From Chloroflexota bacterium (GTDB taxonomy: Bacteria; Chloroflexota; Limnocylindria; Limnocylindrales; CSP1-4), in assembly GCA_025935655.1 (NCBI GenBank), contig JAICUV010000082.1, positions 1 through 12,502 of the forward strand: a stretch of 12,502 bases of DNA, read 5' to 3'. The first letter of the stretch is position 1. Every line of letters begins with the position of its first letter. This document shows, one piece after another, positions 6,309 to 12,502 of the stretch. The translations under genes were made by a program, and so were the position numbers. Below the pieces are notes generated by a model, which was given only the letters and a program-made list of their open reading frames with translations, was not told the DNA's origin and ran no database searches.

Positions 6309-8408
6309 ATGACGGCAGACACGAACCGACCGGGCGTGGCGCCCCGATGGCGGCTGCGCTCGAGTGTACGGCAGGACGAGGCCGGCCTCGGGCCGCTCAC
6401 CGCGCTGCTCGGCCTCGTGGCGCTCGCCCTGGCGGTGTTCGGGTTCCGCCTCCTGGCCCCGGCCTATCCCCGGGGGGATCTCCTCTATCACGGCGCACTC
6501 GCCTTCGGCCTGCTGCGCGACGGGCTGCCCCTCGAGGGCGCGTACGCCGGGCTGCCTGCGTACTACCCGCCCGGCTTCCACGTGCTGATCGCCACGCTCA
6601 TGTCCGGCCTCGGGCTCTCGCTGCTGGACGCGGCGGCGGTGGTCTTCGTCATGGGCGTGCCCGCCCTCGCGGTCGGGACGTACCTGCTGGCCGAAAGGCT
6701 GACGGGACGTCGATGGGTCGCGGTGCTCGCGGTCGCCCTGACGCTGTTCGGCGGCGCCTACGACCTGAACCCCGTCCGCCAGTGGGTCAACAGCATGTTC
6801 ATGAGCGGCCATGCCGCGTGGACCGGGTACCCACGGGATGTCGTGTTCGCGCTGCTCCCGTGGGCCGCCTACGCCTTCGTGCGCGCCATCGAGCCGGACG
6901 TCCGCGGGCGGCGCTGGATCGCGTGGACGGTCGCCGCGGGCCTCCTGCTCGGCGCCGCCGCGCTCGTCCAGGTCCAGCTGCTGCTGCCCATCCCCGTGGC
7001 GCTCACCGCGACCGCGGTCGCCGTCGCGTACCGCAACCGCATGGGCCGCGGACGGGCGATCGCGGCGCTGGTGATCACGGGCGTCCTCGCGGGGCTCATC
7101 GTGGCGCCCTGGGGGACGGGCACCCTGGCGGACATCCGCCAGAACGGCGGCGTGGCGCTGGACTCGTCGGACCTGCTCGAGGCGGCCCGGTACGGCTTCT
7201 GGAACTACCCGCGCGAGTTCGGGCTGTTCCTGCCGCTGGGGGTGCTGGGGGCCGGCGCGATGCTCATGTTCCTCCGACGGCCGGACGGGCCACGGCCCCA
7301 GGGCGCACCCGGCCCGTGGCGGCCCACGCTGCGGGAGGGCGGGATCCTGCTCGGCGCCTGGTGGGCGCTGCCGTTCGCCCTGGCGGTCCTCTACGACCCG
7401 TCATGGCCCCTCGAGGACGCCCTTCGGCCGCAGCGGCTGTGGCTGATCGCGTCGCAGCCGTTGGCGATCCTCGCGGCCGTCGGCCTGGTGACCGTCGCCG
7501 AGCACGTGCTCCTCGCCCGGCACCGGCGCTGGATCGTGCCGGCCATCGTGGTGGTCGCGCTGGTCGCGTCGGTTCCCGCGACCTGGGCCACCGCGGACCT
7601 GCTGACCCGGACCTGGACGCGCGACTCCTACGCGATGCTCGATCGCTCGGTCGACCGGGTGCCGCAGTTCGGCCAGCTGCTCGGCAGGGACGGGCCGCGC
7701 GAGACGGTCCTCGCGCCGGAGGACTGGTCGCCCCCGGTCTGGTTCGAGACGGGCCTGCCGGTCGTCGCGATGGTGCCGCCCGGATACGCGAAGCTCGCCT
7801 TCGACCCCGCCCGGTTCACGTCCGCGTCGCAGGTGCAGCGCCGCGCCGCCCTCGTGGAGGCATGGTCGGGTGACCTCGCCGCGCTGGCGCGCGTGGCCGA
7901 CCGGTTCGACGCCCGCCGGATCGTCATCCCGCGCGACGGGGACCGCTGGGCGCTGGTCAGCCTCGCCACGGCGGCCCTCGCCGGCACGGACCCGTCGTCC
8001 ACGACCGGCGAGGTCGTGGAGGGCAACGGATGGGACGCGGTCGCGCTCGATCCCGGTGAGCGGATCACGCTGCCCGCGGGCGTCGGCCGCTCGATCCGGC
8101 TCGACCTGCGCGTGCTGCGCCAGGGCAATCGCGATCAGCCCGTGCGCCTCCGGGTGCTCGCCCTGCCGGAGGACGGCGCGGGTCCGGGCCGCGACCTCGG
8201 CACGATCGAGATCGCCCCCGGGATCGACGACTGGGCGCGGGGGTCGACGCCGGTCGAAGCGGCGCCCGGCGAGCGAGTCGTGATCGAGGCGGTCTCGCCC
8301 GCGATCGTGCAGGCTGCGATCGGATGGATGCCCCGCTCCGACCCGCCCGCCGGCTGGCGCGTCGCGGTCGAGAGCGCCGAGGCGACCGTCCTCGAGCGCC
8401 GGCCGTGA
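6309..8408 (+). CDS. GT-C-like membrane protein with C-terminal beta-rich domain
   Basis: A 699-aa protein (from ATG 6309) with about 12 helices. The first external loop has G-D-L-L-Y-H (56-61) and Y-Y-P-P-G-F-H (85-91), the D...YH and YP..H pattern of GT-C and related membrane glycosyltransferases. After the last helix (near 435) comes a soluble part with D-R-F-D-A-R-R-I-V-I-P, then a stretch rich in predicted beta strands (about 570-699; R-S-I-R-L-D-L-R-V-L, G-E-R-V-V-I-E-A-V) resembling a jelly-roll or carbohydrate-binding module. I infer an extracytoplasmic sugar transferase; donor and acceptor are unknown. It is the first gene of the plus-strand operon, and its stop overlaps the next start as GTGA. 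GTG 6291 and GTG 6300 are in-frame alternatives; none has a clear ribosome site. Confidence 0.88.
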   Translation: MTADTNRPGVAPRWRLRSSVRQDEAGLGPLTALLGLVALALAVFGFRLLAPAYPRGDLLYHGALAFGLLRDGLPLEGAYAGLPAYYPPGFHVLIATLMSGLGLSLLDAAAVVFVMGVPALAVGTYLLAERLTGRRWVAVLAVALTLFGGAYDLNPVRQWVNSMFMSGHAAWTGYPRDVVFALLPWAAYAFVRAIEPDVRGRRWIAWTVAAGLLLGAAALVQVQLLLPIPVALTATAVAVAYRNRMGRGRAIAALVITGVLAGLIVAPWGTGTLADIRQNGGVALDSSDLLEAARYGFWNYPREFGLFLPLGVLGAGAMLMFLRRPDGPRPQGAPGPWRPTLREGGILLGAWWALPFALAVLYDPSWPLEDALRPQRLWLIASQPLAILAAVGLVTVAEHVLLARHRRWIVPAIVVVALVASVPATWATADLLTRTWTRDSYAMLDRSVDRVPQFGQLLGRDGPRETVLAPEDWSPPVWFETGLPVVAMVPPGYAKLAFDPARFTSASQVQRRAALVEAWSGDLAALARVADRFDARRIVIPRDGDRWALVSLATAALAGTDPSSTTGEVVEGNGWDAVALDPGERITLPAGVGRSIRLDLRVLRQGNRDQPVRLRVLALPEDGAGPGRDLGTIEIAPGIDDWARGSTPVEAAPGERVVIEAVSPAIVQAAIGWMPRSDPPAGWRVAVESAEATVLERRP

Positions 8409-9436
8409 GGCGATGGCTCAGGCGCCCGGTCGTCTGGGTTCCGATCTCGGCAGTGCTGCTCGCCTTCGTCGCGTGGCGGTCCCGCATCTGGGAAGCCGGC
8501 GCGGTCCTCGGCTCGCCACAGCCGGCTCCGCTCGTCGTGGCCGTCCTGCTGAACGGCGCGATCGCCGTGCTCTGGGCAATCCGGTCGAGCGACCTCCTGG
8601 GAGCGACGGGTCATCCGGTGGGAATCGGCCCGCTGGTCCCGATGACGGCGTTCGCCAACACCATCAACAACCTCACGCCCGGGAGCGCGGGCGAGGTCTT
8701 CCGGGCCTGGCTCCTCCGAGCGAGCCACGGCGTCCCGTATGCCGCGGGCTCCGCGGTGATCGTGATCGAGCGCGTCGTCGCGCTGGGGTACATGGCGGCG
8801 AGCGCGGCCGTGATCTGGTTCGGGTACACCCTCGGCATCCCGGCCGCGGTGCAGCTGGTGCTCCTCGTGCTCGTCGCGGCGAGCCCCGGCATCGTGTACG
8901 CGCTGGGCATCCGTCCCGCGGGTGCGTTCGGGCGTCTGCCGCTGGGCGGCCTCGTCGGACCGGAGCGGTGGGTGCGGGCCGGGTCGGTCCTGTCGCGCGT
9001 CGACGGCACCATCGCAGGCCTCCTCACCCGCCCGCGACACCTCGTGGTCTTCGCGCTCACGACCGCCCTGATCTTCACCTGCTATACCGCCCAGCTGTGC
9101 CTGGTGGCCGCGTCGGTCGGCATCACGCTCGATCCCCTCGCGGCGTGGGGCGCCCTCGGGCTGGCGACCATCGCGGGCGTCCTGTCCCTGCTGCCGTTCG
9201 GCCTGGGCGCGACCGATGTCGTCATGGCGGCACTGCTCGTGGCGGTCGGCGTACCCGCCTCGGCGGCGGGCCCCATCACCTTCGGGTACCGGCTGGTCGC
9301 CACGCTGCCGCTCGGAATCATGGGCACCCTCTCGTACGCCTGGCTCAGCGTTCGCCTGCCCAGCGGAGGGAGCCGGGCCGTCATGGAGGCCGTGTCGGCC
9401 GGCATGGCGGACGAACAGGCGGACGAGGCGTCGTGA
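8405..9436 (+). CDS. LPG_synthase_TM (UPF0104) flippase-like membrane protein
   Basis: A 343-aa protein of the lysylphosphatidylglycerol synthase transmembrane family (the flippase half of MprF), without the C-terminal aminoacyl-transfer domain. Typical motifs: N-N-L-T-P-G-S-A-G-E-V-F-R (88-100), I-E-R-V-V-A-L (121-127), L-P-F-G-L-G-A-T-D (263-271) and the late F-G-Y-R-L (293-297). About eight helices are visible. Stand-alone members are frequent in cell-surface glycan loci and are thought to move lipids or lipid-linked sugars, but specific roles are mostly unproven. Here it sits between a GT-C-like gene and a polymerase gene with no known Wzx in view, which makes a lipid-linked glycan translocation role worth testing (inference). 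GTG 8405 overlaps the upstream stop as GTGA. The frame is open to 8324, but upstream residues are an Arg-rich shadow of the previous gene. Confidence 0.93.
   Translation: MRRWLRRPVVWVPISAVLLAFVAWRSRIWEAGAVLGSPQPAPLVVAVLLNGAIAVLWAIRSSDLLGATGHPVGIGPLVPMTAFANTINNLTPGSAGEVFRAWLLRASHGVPYAAGSAVIVIERVVALGYMAASAAVIWFGYTLGIPAAVQLVLLVLVAASPGIVYALGIRPAGAFGRLPLGGLVGPERWVRAGSVLSRVDGTIAGLLTRPRHLVVFALTTALIFTCYTAQLCLVAASVGITLDPLAAWGALGLATIAGVLSLLPFGLGATDVVMAALLVAVGVPASAAGPITFGYRLVATLPLGIMGTLSYAWLSVRLPSGGSRAVMEAVSAGMADEQADEAS
9425..9428 (+). promoter_or_regulatory. Ribosome binding site GAGG for the Wzy-type gene
   Basis: GAGG lies 4 nt before GTG 9433, inside the end of the flippase-like gene. Together with the GTGA overlap it fixes this start. 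Confidence 0.5.
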
Positions 9437-10719
9437 GCGGGTCCGGCATCCTCGCGGCGATCGGGCTGGTGCTCGCGCTCGTCGCGACCGCGGCGCTCAT
9501 CCGGCCGGCCGTGCAGCGTTCCGGACTGGGGATCGTCCACCCGGCGGCCGCCTGGCTTGCGCTCCACGCCGTCTTCTTCGGCATCGGCGCCGCGGTGCTG
9601 GCGACGGCGGGCGCGATCGACCCGGCGCCCGCCTGGTACGTCGCGGGGGCCGCGGTGGCCACCGGGCTCGGCGTCCTCGGCGGGGACCGGCTGGCGAGAC
9701 GCCGGATGGCACCGACGCCGGCGGCCGCGAGCGTCGTCGAGGGGGCGGCCGATCCCGCGCCCGTCCGGCCCGCCGTGGTGATCGCGCTGCTCGGGCTGGG
9801 GCTGGCGGCGGTCGCCCCGGGGCTCCTCGTGACCGGGCTGCCACTGCTCGCCGACGACCCGACCGGTGCCCGGACGTCGCTGGCAGGACTGATGGTGCAG
9901 CCGCTCCGGGTCGCCCTGCCCGCGGCAGTCATCGTCGCCATGGTCGCGGCGCTCCGGCGTCCATCCCGGCGCCGGGCGGCGATCGCGCTCACCGCGCTGG
10001 GGCTCGCGATCGCGTTCACGCTGCTCCTCGCCAGCCGGTACCTCGCCGCGGAGCTCGTGCTGGCGGTCGGCGTCGCGTGGCTCCTCGCCGGCCGACGGCT
10101 CGACTGGCGGGTGCTCGCCGGGCTGGGGCTCGCCGCCCTGTTCGCGTTCGGGGCCGTCCAGGTGATCCGGGCGCCGGAGCGGGCCTCCGGCCGGGAGCTC
10201 GCGTTCGCGCTCGAGCGCACGGTCTCGCGGGTCGTGCTGGTGCAGCCGAGGACGCTCGACGCGCTGATGGACGAGATCCCGGACCACACGCCGTACTTCG
10301 CGGGGCTGACCTGGCTGCGCCGGGTCGGGCCGCTCGTCGGACGCGACGACGTCCCCAACCTCGGCTACTGGATCTACCCGTCGATCTTCCCGGACCAGGA
10401 CCCTGGTGTGCGCGGTTACGCGGCTCCCGGGCTCATCGGCGAGGCATGGGCGAATCTCGGGCTCGCCGGCCTGGCGCTGTTCGCCGCCTTCGGGCTGCTC
10501 CTGGAGCGGCTCGGGGCACTGCTCGCGCTCCGGCGCACCGGGACCGCAGATCTCGCGGCGGCTGCCGTGCTGGTCGTAGTGCTCGCGCGGTCACACGCGC
10601 TCGGGCTCAACGGGATGCTCGTCCTCGCGGCGCTCGTGGTCGCGTGGCGGCTGCTCGCGGGCGCGGGCGCGCGGGAGCTCCTGCGGGACGTCGGATCCGT
10701 CGTGGGCTGGCGAGCCTGA
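9433..10719 (+). CDS. Wzy-type polysaccharide polymerase
   Basis: A 428-aa polytopic protein with about 11-12 helices, placed in the O-antigen polymerase (oligosaccharide repeat unit polymerase) group by topology and its late external loop. Arg 202 in A-S-R-Y-L-A-A-E (200-207) sits like the conserved arginine of these enzymes. The loop after about 255 contains P-Y-F-A-G-L-T-W (287-294), Y-P-S-I-F-P (315-320) and G-Y-A-A-P-G-L-I-G-E-A-W (328-339), followed by N-L-G-L-A-G; this is the usual conserved end of Wzy proteins. It would join undecaprenyl-diphosphate repeat units outside the membrane. It is the last gene of the plus-strand operon, starting at GTG 9433 in a GTGA overlap. It differs clearly from the ligase-family protein at 1566-3059, so the locus has two polymerase/ligase-type enzymes. 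Confidence 0.85.
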   Translation: MSGSGILAAIGLVLALVATAALIRPAVQRSGLGIVHPAAAWLALHAVFFGIGAAVLATAGAIDPAPAWYVAGAAVATGLGVLGGDRLARRRMAPTPAAASVVEGAADPAPVRPAVVIALLGLGLAAVAPGLLVTGLPLLADDPTGARTSLAGLMVQPLRVALPAAVIVAMVAALRRPSRRRAAIALTALGLAIAFTLLLASRYLAAELVLAVGVAWLLAGRRLDWRVLAGLGLAALFAFGAVQVIRAPERASGRELAFALERTVSRVVLVQPRTLDALMDEIPDHTPYFAGLTWLRRVGPLVGRDDVPNLGYWIYPSIFPDQDPGVRGYAAPGLIGEAWANLGLAGLALFAAFGLLLERLGALLALRRTGTADLAAAAVLVVVLARSHALGLNGMLVLAALVVAWRLLAGAGARELLRDVGSVVGWRA

Positions 10720-10731
10720 CGGCGCTCGGAT

Positions 10732-11850
10732 CTACGGAGCGGGCGAGCCTGCCGGCGGCCAGGTCGCCCCGTCCGTGACGGGCGGGAAGTTGCTCGCCAC
10801 CCAGCGCTTGGCCGCCGGCAGGTCGAGCTCGTAGCGCCAGGTCCCGAGCGTGTTGGTGTACTTGGTGGGCGAGAACACGACGCGCTTCGCCTTGGCCAGG
10901 TTGGCCCGGCTGACGATGTCGAAGATCTCGGCCGCCCTGGCCCGGGGCAGGTCGGTCCGGATCGTCTCCTTCGCGATCTGCAGGAGGTCGGGCAGGATCG
11001 TGAGGCCCTTTGCCTTGACCTTGGAGACCGCCGCCATCACCAGCTGCTGCTGCCGCCTGGCGCGCCCGTAGTCGCTGTCGCCCTTGCGGCTGCGGGCGAA
11101 GATCAACGCATTCTCGGCGTTCAGGTGATGCTTCCCCGCGGAGAGGCCCCAGCCCTGGGTGTGGTTGTTCACCCAGTAGTGGGAGTCGTAGTACGAGTTC
11201 TCCAAGTTGACGGTGACGCCGCCGATCTCCCGGATCATCCGCCGCACGCCGTCAAAGCCGATCAGCACGAGCCCGTCGATCTCGATGTCGAAGGCATCGG
11301 CGATCACGCGCTTCATGGCCGCGTTGCCGTTCTTGGTCGTCGAGAGCAGGTGCTGGTAGAGCGAGTTGATCTTCGCGCCGTACTTCTTGCCGTTGGGCAG
11401 CGGGAAGTTCTCGTAGTCGCGCGGGATCGAGAACGCGGCGGTCCTGCCGCTGGCCGGCTCGACGGACACCACCATGATCGCGTCGGTGCGGTTGCCCGGG
11501 TGGGCCGGGCGGAAGTCTGACCCCAGGAGCAGCACCGTCAGCCGGCCGTCGCTGCCGAGCAGCTCGTCCGCGCCCGCAGGCGTCGGCGACGGGATCGGAT
11601 CGAGCGAGGGCGCGAGGGTCGGCTCGGGCGCGAGCGGGGGCGCCGTCTCGCCCGAGGCGAGCACCATCGGCGTCTCGGCCCCGTCCGGCGACTCGTCGGC
11701 GGTGAGCACCTCCTGCTGGTCGCCCGACGGGCTGCGGGTGACCGCGAAGCCGAGGCCGGCGACGGCGACCACCGCGACGACGATGCCCCCGATGGCCAGT
11801 GCACGGGCCATCGGACGCATGGCCTGCCAGGTTGCGCGCAGGTTGCTCAT
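10732..11850 (-). CDS. LytR-CpsA-Psr (LCP) family glycan-wall transferase
   Basis: A 372-aa LCP protein. These enzymes move an undecaprenyl-diphosphate-linked glycan to peptidoglycan outside the membrane. Residues 1-16 are a short cytoplasmic part, 17-36 one helix, and 41-100 a Pro/Ala/Glu-rich linker. The LCP domain covers about 103-300: L-L-L-G-S-D-F-R (107-114), N-R-T-D-A-I-M-V (120-127), S-I-P-R-D (141-145), K-I-N-S-L-Y (160-165), I-G-G-V-T-V (209-214) and F-A-R-S-R-K-G-D (251-258) with R263 and R266. The Arg and Asp residues that bind the lipid pyrophosphate and metal are present. An aromatic stretch (S-Y-Y-D-S-H-Y-W, 219-226) precedes the last motif. ATG 11850 was chosen because it directly precedes the cytoplasmic/helix pattern; the frame is open to 11916 but reads unlike protein. 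It is divergent from the glycosylphosphotransferase gene and convergent with the Wzy gene. Confidence 0.95.
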   Translation of the reverse strand: MSNLRATWQAMRPMARALAIGGIVVAVVAVAGLGFAVTRSPSGDQQEVLTADESPDGAETPMVLASGETAPPLAPEPTLAPSLDPIPSPTPAGADELLGSDGRLTVLLLGSDFRPAHPGNRTDAIMVVSVEPASGRTAAFSIPRDYENFPLPNGKKYGAKINSLYQHLLSTTKNGNAAMKRVIADAFDIEIDGLVLIGFDGVRRMIREIGGVTVNLENSYYDSHYWVNNHTQGWGLSAGKHHLNAENALIFARSRKGDSDYGRARRQQQLVMAAVSKVKAKGLTILPDLLQIAKETIRTDLPRARAAEIFDIVSRANLAKAKRVVFSPTKYTNTLGTWRYELDLPAAKRWVASNFPPVTDGATWPPAGSPAP

Positions 11851-11858
11851 GGCTCTGG

Positions 11859-11864
11859 ACCCTA
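11859..11864 (-). promoter_or_regulatory. Candidate -10 element for the LCP gene
   Basis: TAGGGT (TANNNT) on the minus strand ends 8 nt before ATG 11850, close enough that the transcript could begin at or next to the start codon. No -35 was recognised. The GGTAGGG stretch could instead act as a weak ribosome site, so promoter and ribosome-site readings compete. Confidence 0.3.
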
Positions 11865-11986
11865 CCAGTCCGCACCGCAGCGCACTACGGGACGAAGGTA
11901 CCGGGTCGGGGGGCACCTGGACCCCTCACGCGATATCGGGTGGAAGTGTCACCATGTGCGGACGCCGCCCGGGGGGTTACCGGGGC

Positions 11987-11993
11987 AGGAGGG
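11987..11993 (+). promoter_or_regulatory. Ribosome binding site AGGAGGG
   Basis: A near-perfect Shine-Dalgarno lies 12-13 nt before ATG 12006. The spacing is a little long, but no other in-frame start (only an ATT at 11994) is closer. Confidence 0.65.
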
Positions 11994-12005
11994 ATTGGCC
12001 GGCTC

Positions 12006-12502
12006 ATGATTCGACGGCACGCGACCGCGCTCCGCATCGGGCTTGCGGTCGTCGACTTCGTCGCCGCCGTCGCGGTCTTCGTGGTCGTCAGCGTGCTGCG
12101 GTTCGGGCCCGGGTGGATGGACTCGTGGCAGGCCGCGGCGACGAACGCGTGGCTGCTCGCCGCCTCCTACGCCGCGAGCTGGGTCGTGATCCTGTGGCTC
12201 CTCGGGCTGTACCGGCTTCGTGCGCGCTGGACGTGGCGGACCGAGGTCCTCGACCTGCTGCGTGCGGTCCTGATCGTCGCCATCCTCACGTTCGCCACGC
12301 TGTTCGTGGTCAAGCTCCCGGACGTCAGCCGCCTGTTCCTCGTCGGCCTGTTCGCGGCGCAGGCCGTGGTGGCCGTCGGGTCGCGGGGACTGCTGCGGTT
12401 CCTGCTGCGGCGGGCCAGGGAGAGCGGGCGCAACACGCGGTTCGTCCTCATCGTCGGGCACGGGGAAGCGGCGCAGGAGTACGCGAGGCGGGTCGAGCGG
12501 TA
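12006..12502 (+). CDS. Polyprenyl glycosylphosphotransferase, N-terminal part
   Basis: The first 165 residues of a gene running off the right edge. It begins M-I-R-R-H-A-T-A-L-R-I, followed by about four helices (near 12-30, 45-66, 80-100 and 105-120), an Arg-rich link, and V-L-I-V-G-H-G-E-A-A-Q-E-Y-A, the G-x-G-x-x-A start of a Rossmann-like CoA-binding_3 domain. This order (four helices plus Rossmann domain) is typical of the N-terminus of large exopolysaccharide polyprenyl glycosylphosphotransferases (WbaP/WcaJ/CpsE type). Their catalytic sugar-transferase domain comes later and is not visible here. The full protein would place the first sugar phosphate on undecaprenyl phosphate and start assembly of the glycan. 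Since the catalytic part is unseen, a related polysaccharide membrane protein cannot be excluded. Confidence 0.85.
   Translation, partial: MIRRHATALRIGLAVVDFVAAVAVFVVVSVLRFGPGWMDSWQAAATNAWLLAASYAASWVVILWLLGLYRLRARWTWRTEVLDLLRAVLIVAILTFATLFVVKLPDVSRLFLVGLFAAQAVVAVGSRGLLRFLLRRARESGRNTRFVLIVGHGEAAQEYARRVER

Larger units (their letters stand above)
11851..12005 (+). promoter_or_regulatory. Divergent intergenic region, LCP / glycosylphosphotransferase
   Basis: These 155 bp separate two divergent genes and must hold promoters for both. Visible are the LCP -10 candidate, a short palindrome CGATATCG (11931-11938), a GGTG/CACC inverted pair (11939-11953) and the ribosome site of the right-hand gene. 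I could not find a convincing -10/-35 pair for the plus strand. A short frame from ATG 11954 is out of phase with the glycosylphosphotransferase and looks non-coding. Confidence 0.5.

Noticed and set aside
6285..6812. Upstream extension of the left GT-C-like frame to ATG 6812
   Set aside because: The added residues are hydrophilic, rich in Gln, Glu, His and Arg, and lie antisense to well-supported coding sequence with D...YH and YP..H motifs.
8135..9040. Minus-strand frame antisense to the flippase-like gene
   Set aside because: Hydrophilic Arg/Asp/His-rich shadow; the plus strand has canonical UPF0104 motifs.
10720..10740. Possible hairpin GCTC...GAGC between the Wzy and LCP stops
   Set aside because: Only four clean base pairs and no T-run on either strand; not enough to call a terminator.
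11931..11938. Palindrome CGATATCG as an operator
   Set aside because: Eight bases is short and occurs once; no second copy or known regulator match was seen.
11954..12502. Open frame from ATG 11954 overlapping the glycosylphosphotransferase
   Set aside because: Arg/Gly-rich translation without motifs, out of phase with the frame that shows four helices and a Rossmann motif.
1..12502. CRISPR array, insertion sequence, attachment site, tRNA or rRNA
   Set aside because: I saw no regularly spaced repeats, transposase motifs or RNA-gene signatures on either strand by eye; weak or divergent RNA elements could be missed.

Overview
The window is strongly GC-rich, with almost every third codon position G or C, and is packed with genes. 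GTG starts, 4-bp GTGA stop/start overlaps and two possible leaderless promoters suggest a high-GC bacterium. The gene set (LCP protein, polyprenyl glycosylphosphotransferase, DUF2304-linked dolichol-phosphate-mannose-synthase-like enzyme, UPF0104 flippase-like protein) fits Chloroflexota (for example the Limnocylindria/Ellin6529 group) or Actinomycetota. I lean to Chloroflexota from the look of the LCP protein, but no phylogenetic marker is present. I see no mobile element, CRISPR array, tRNA or rRNA.

Layout. (1) 1-247, minus strand: a small one-helix membrane protein whose stop overlaps the start of a gene leaving the left edge; together they may be a split YeiH-type exporter (weak inference). 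(2) 389-1579, plus strand: a membrane-anchored family 2 glycosyltransferase. (3) 1566-6284, minus strand: a three-gene operon read right to left, consisting of a large polytopic GT-C-like protein, a DUF2304-GT2 fusion resembling polyprenyl-phosphate sugar synthases, and an O-antigen ligase/polymerase family protein. (4) About 6291/6309-10719, plus strand: a second three-gene operon, consisting of another large GT-C-like protein with an extra C-terminal beta-rich domain, an LPG_synthase_TM (UPF0104) protein and a Wzy-type polymerase. (5) 10732-11850, minus strand: a LytR-CpsA-Psr (LCP) phosphotransferase. (6) 12006 to the right edge, plus strand: the N-terminal part of a polyprenyl glycosylphosphotransferase, which would start glycan assembly.

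How they work together (inference from families). The glycosylphosphotransferase loads the first sugar phosphate on undecaprenyl phosphate and the GT2 enzymes extend it. The DUF2304-GT2 protein makes a polyprenyl-phosphate sugar that GT-C enzymes could use on the outer face of the membrane. The Wzy/ligase proteins polymerise or transfer the chain, and LCP attaches the glycan to the wall. No recognised Wzx flippase is in the window. The two operons are divergent, start only a few bases apart, and have a similar order (GT-C-like first, polymerase/ligase last), which is the most distinctive feature of the locus.
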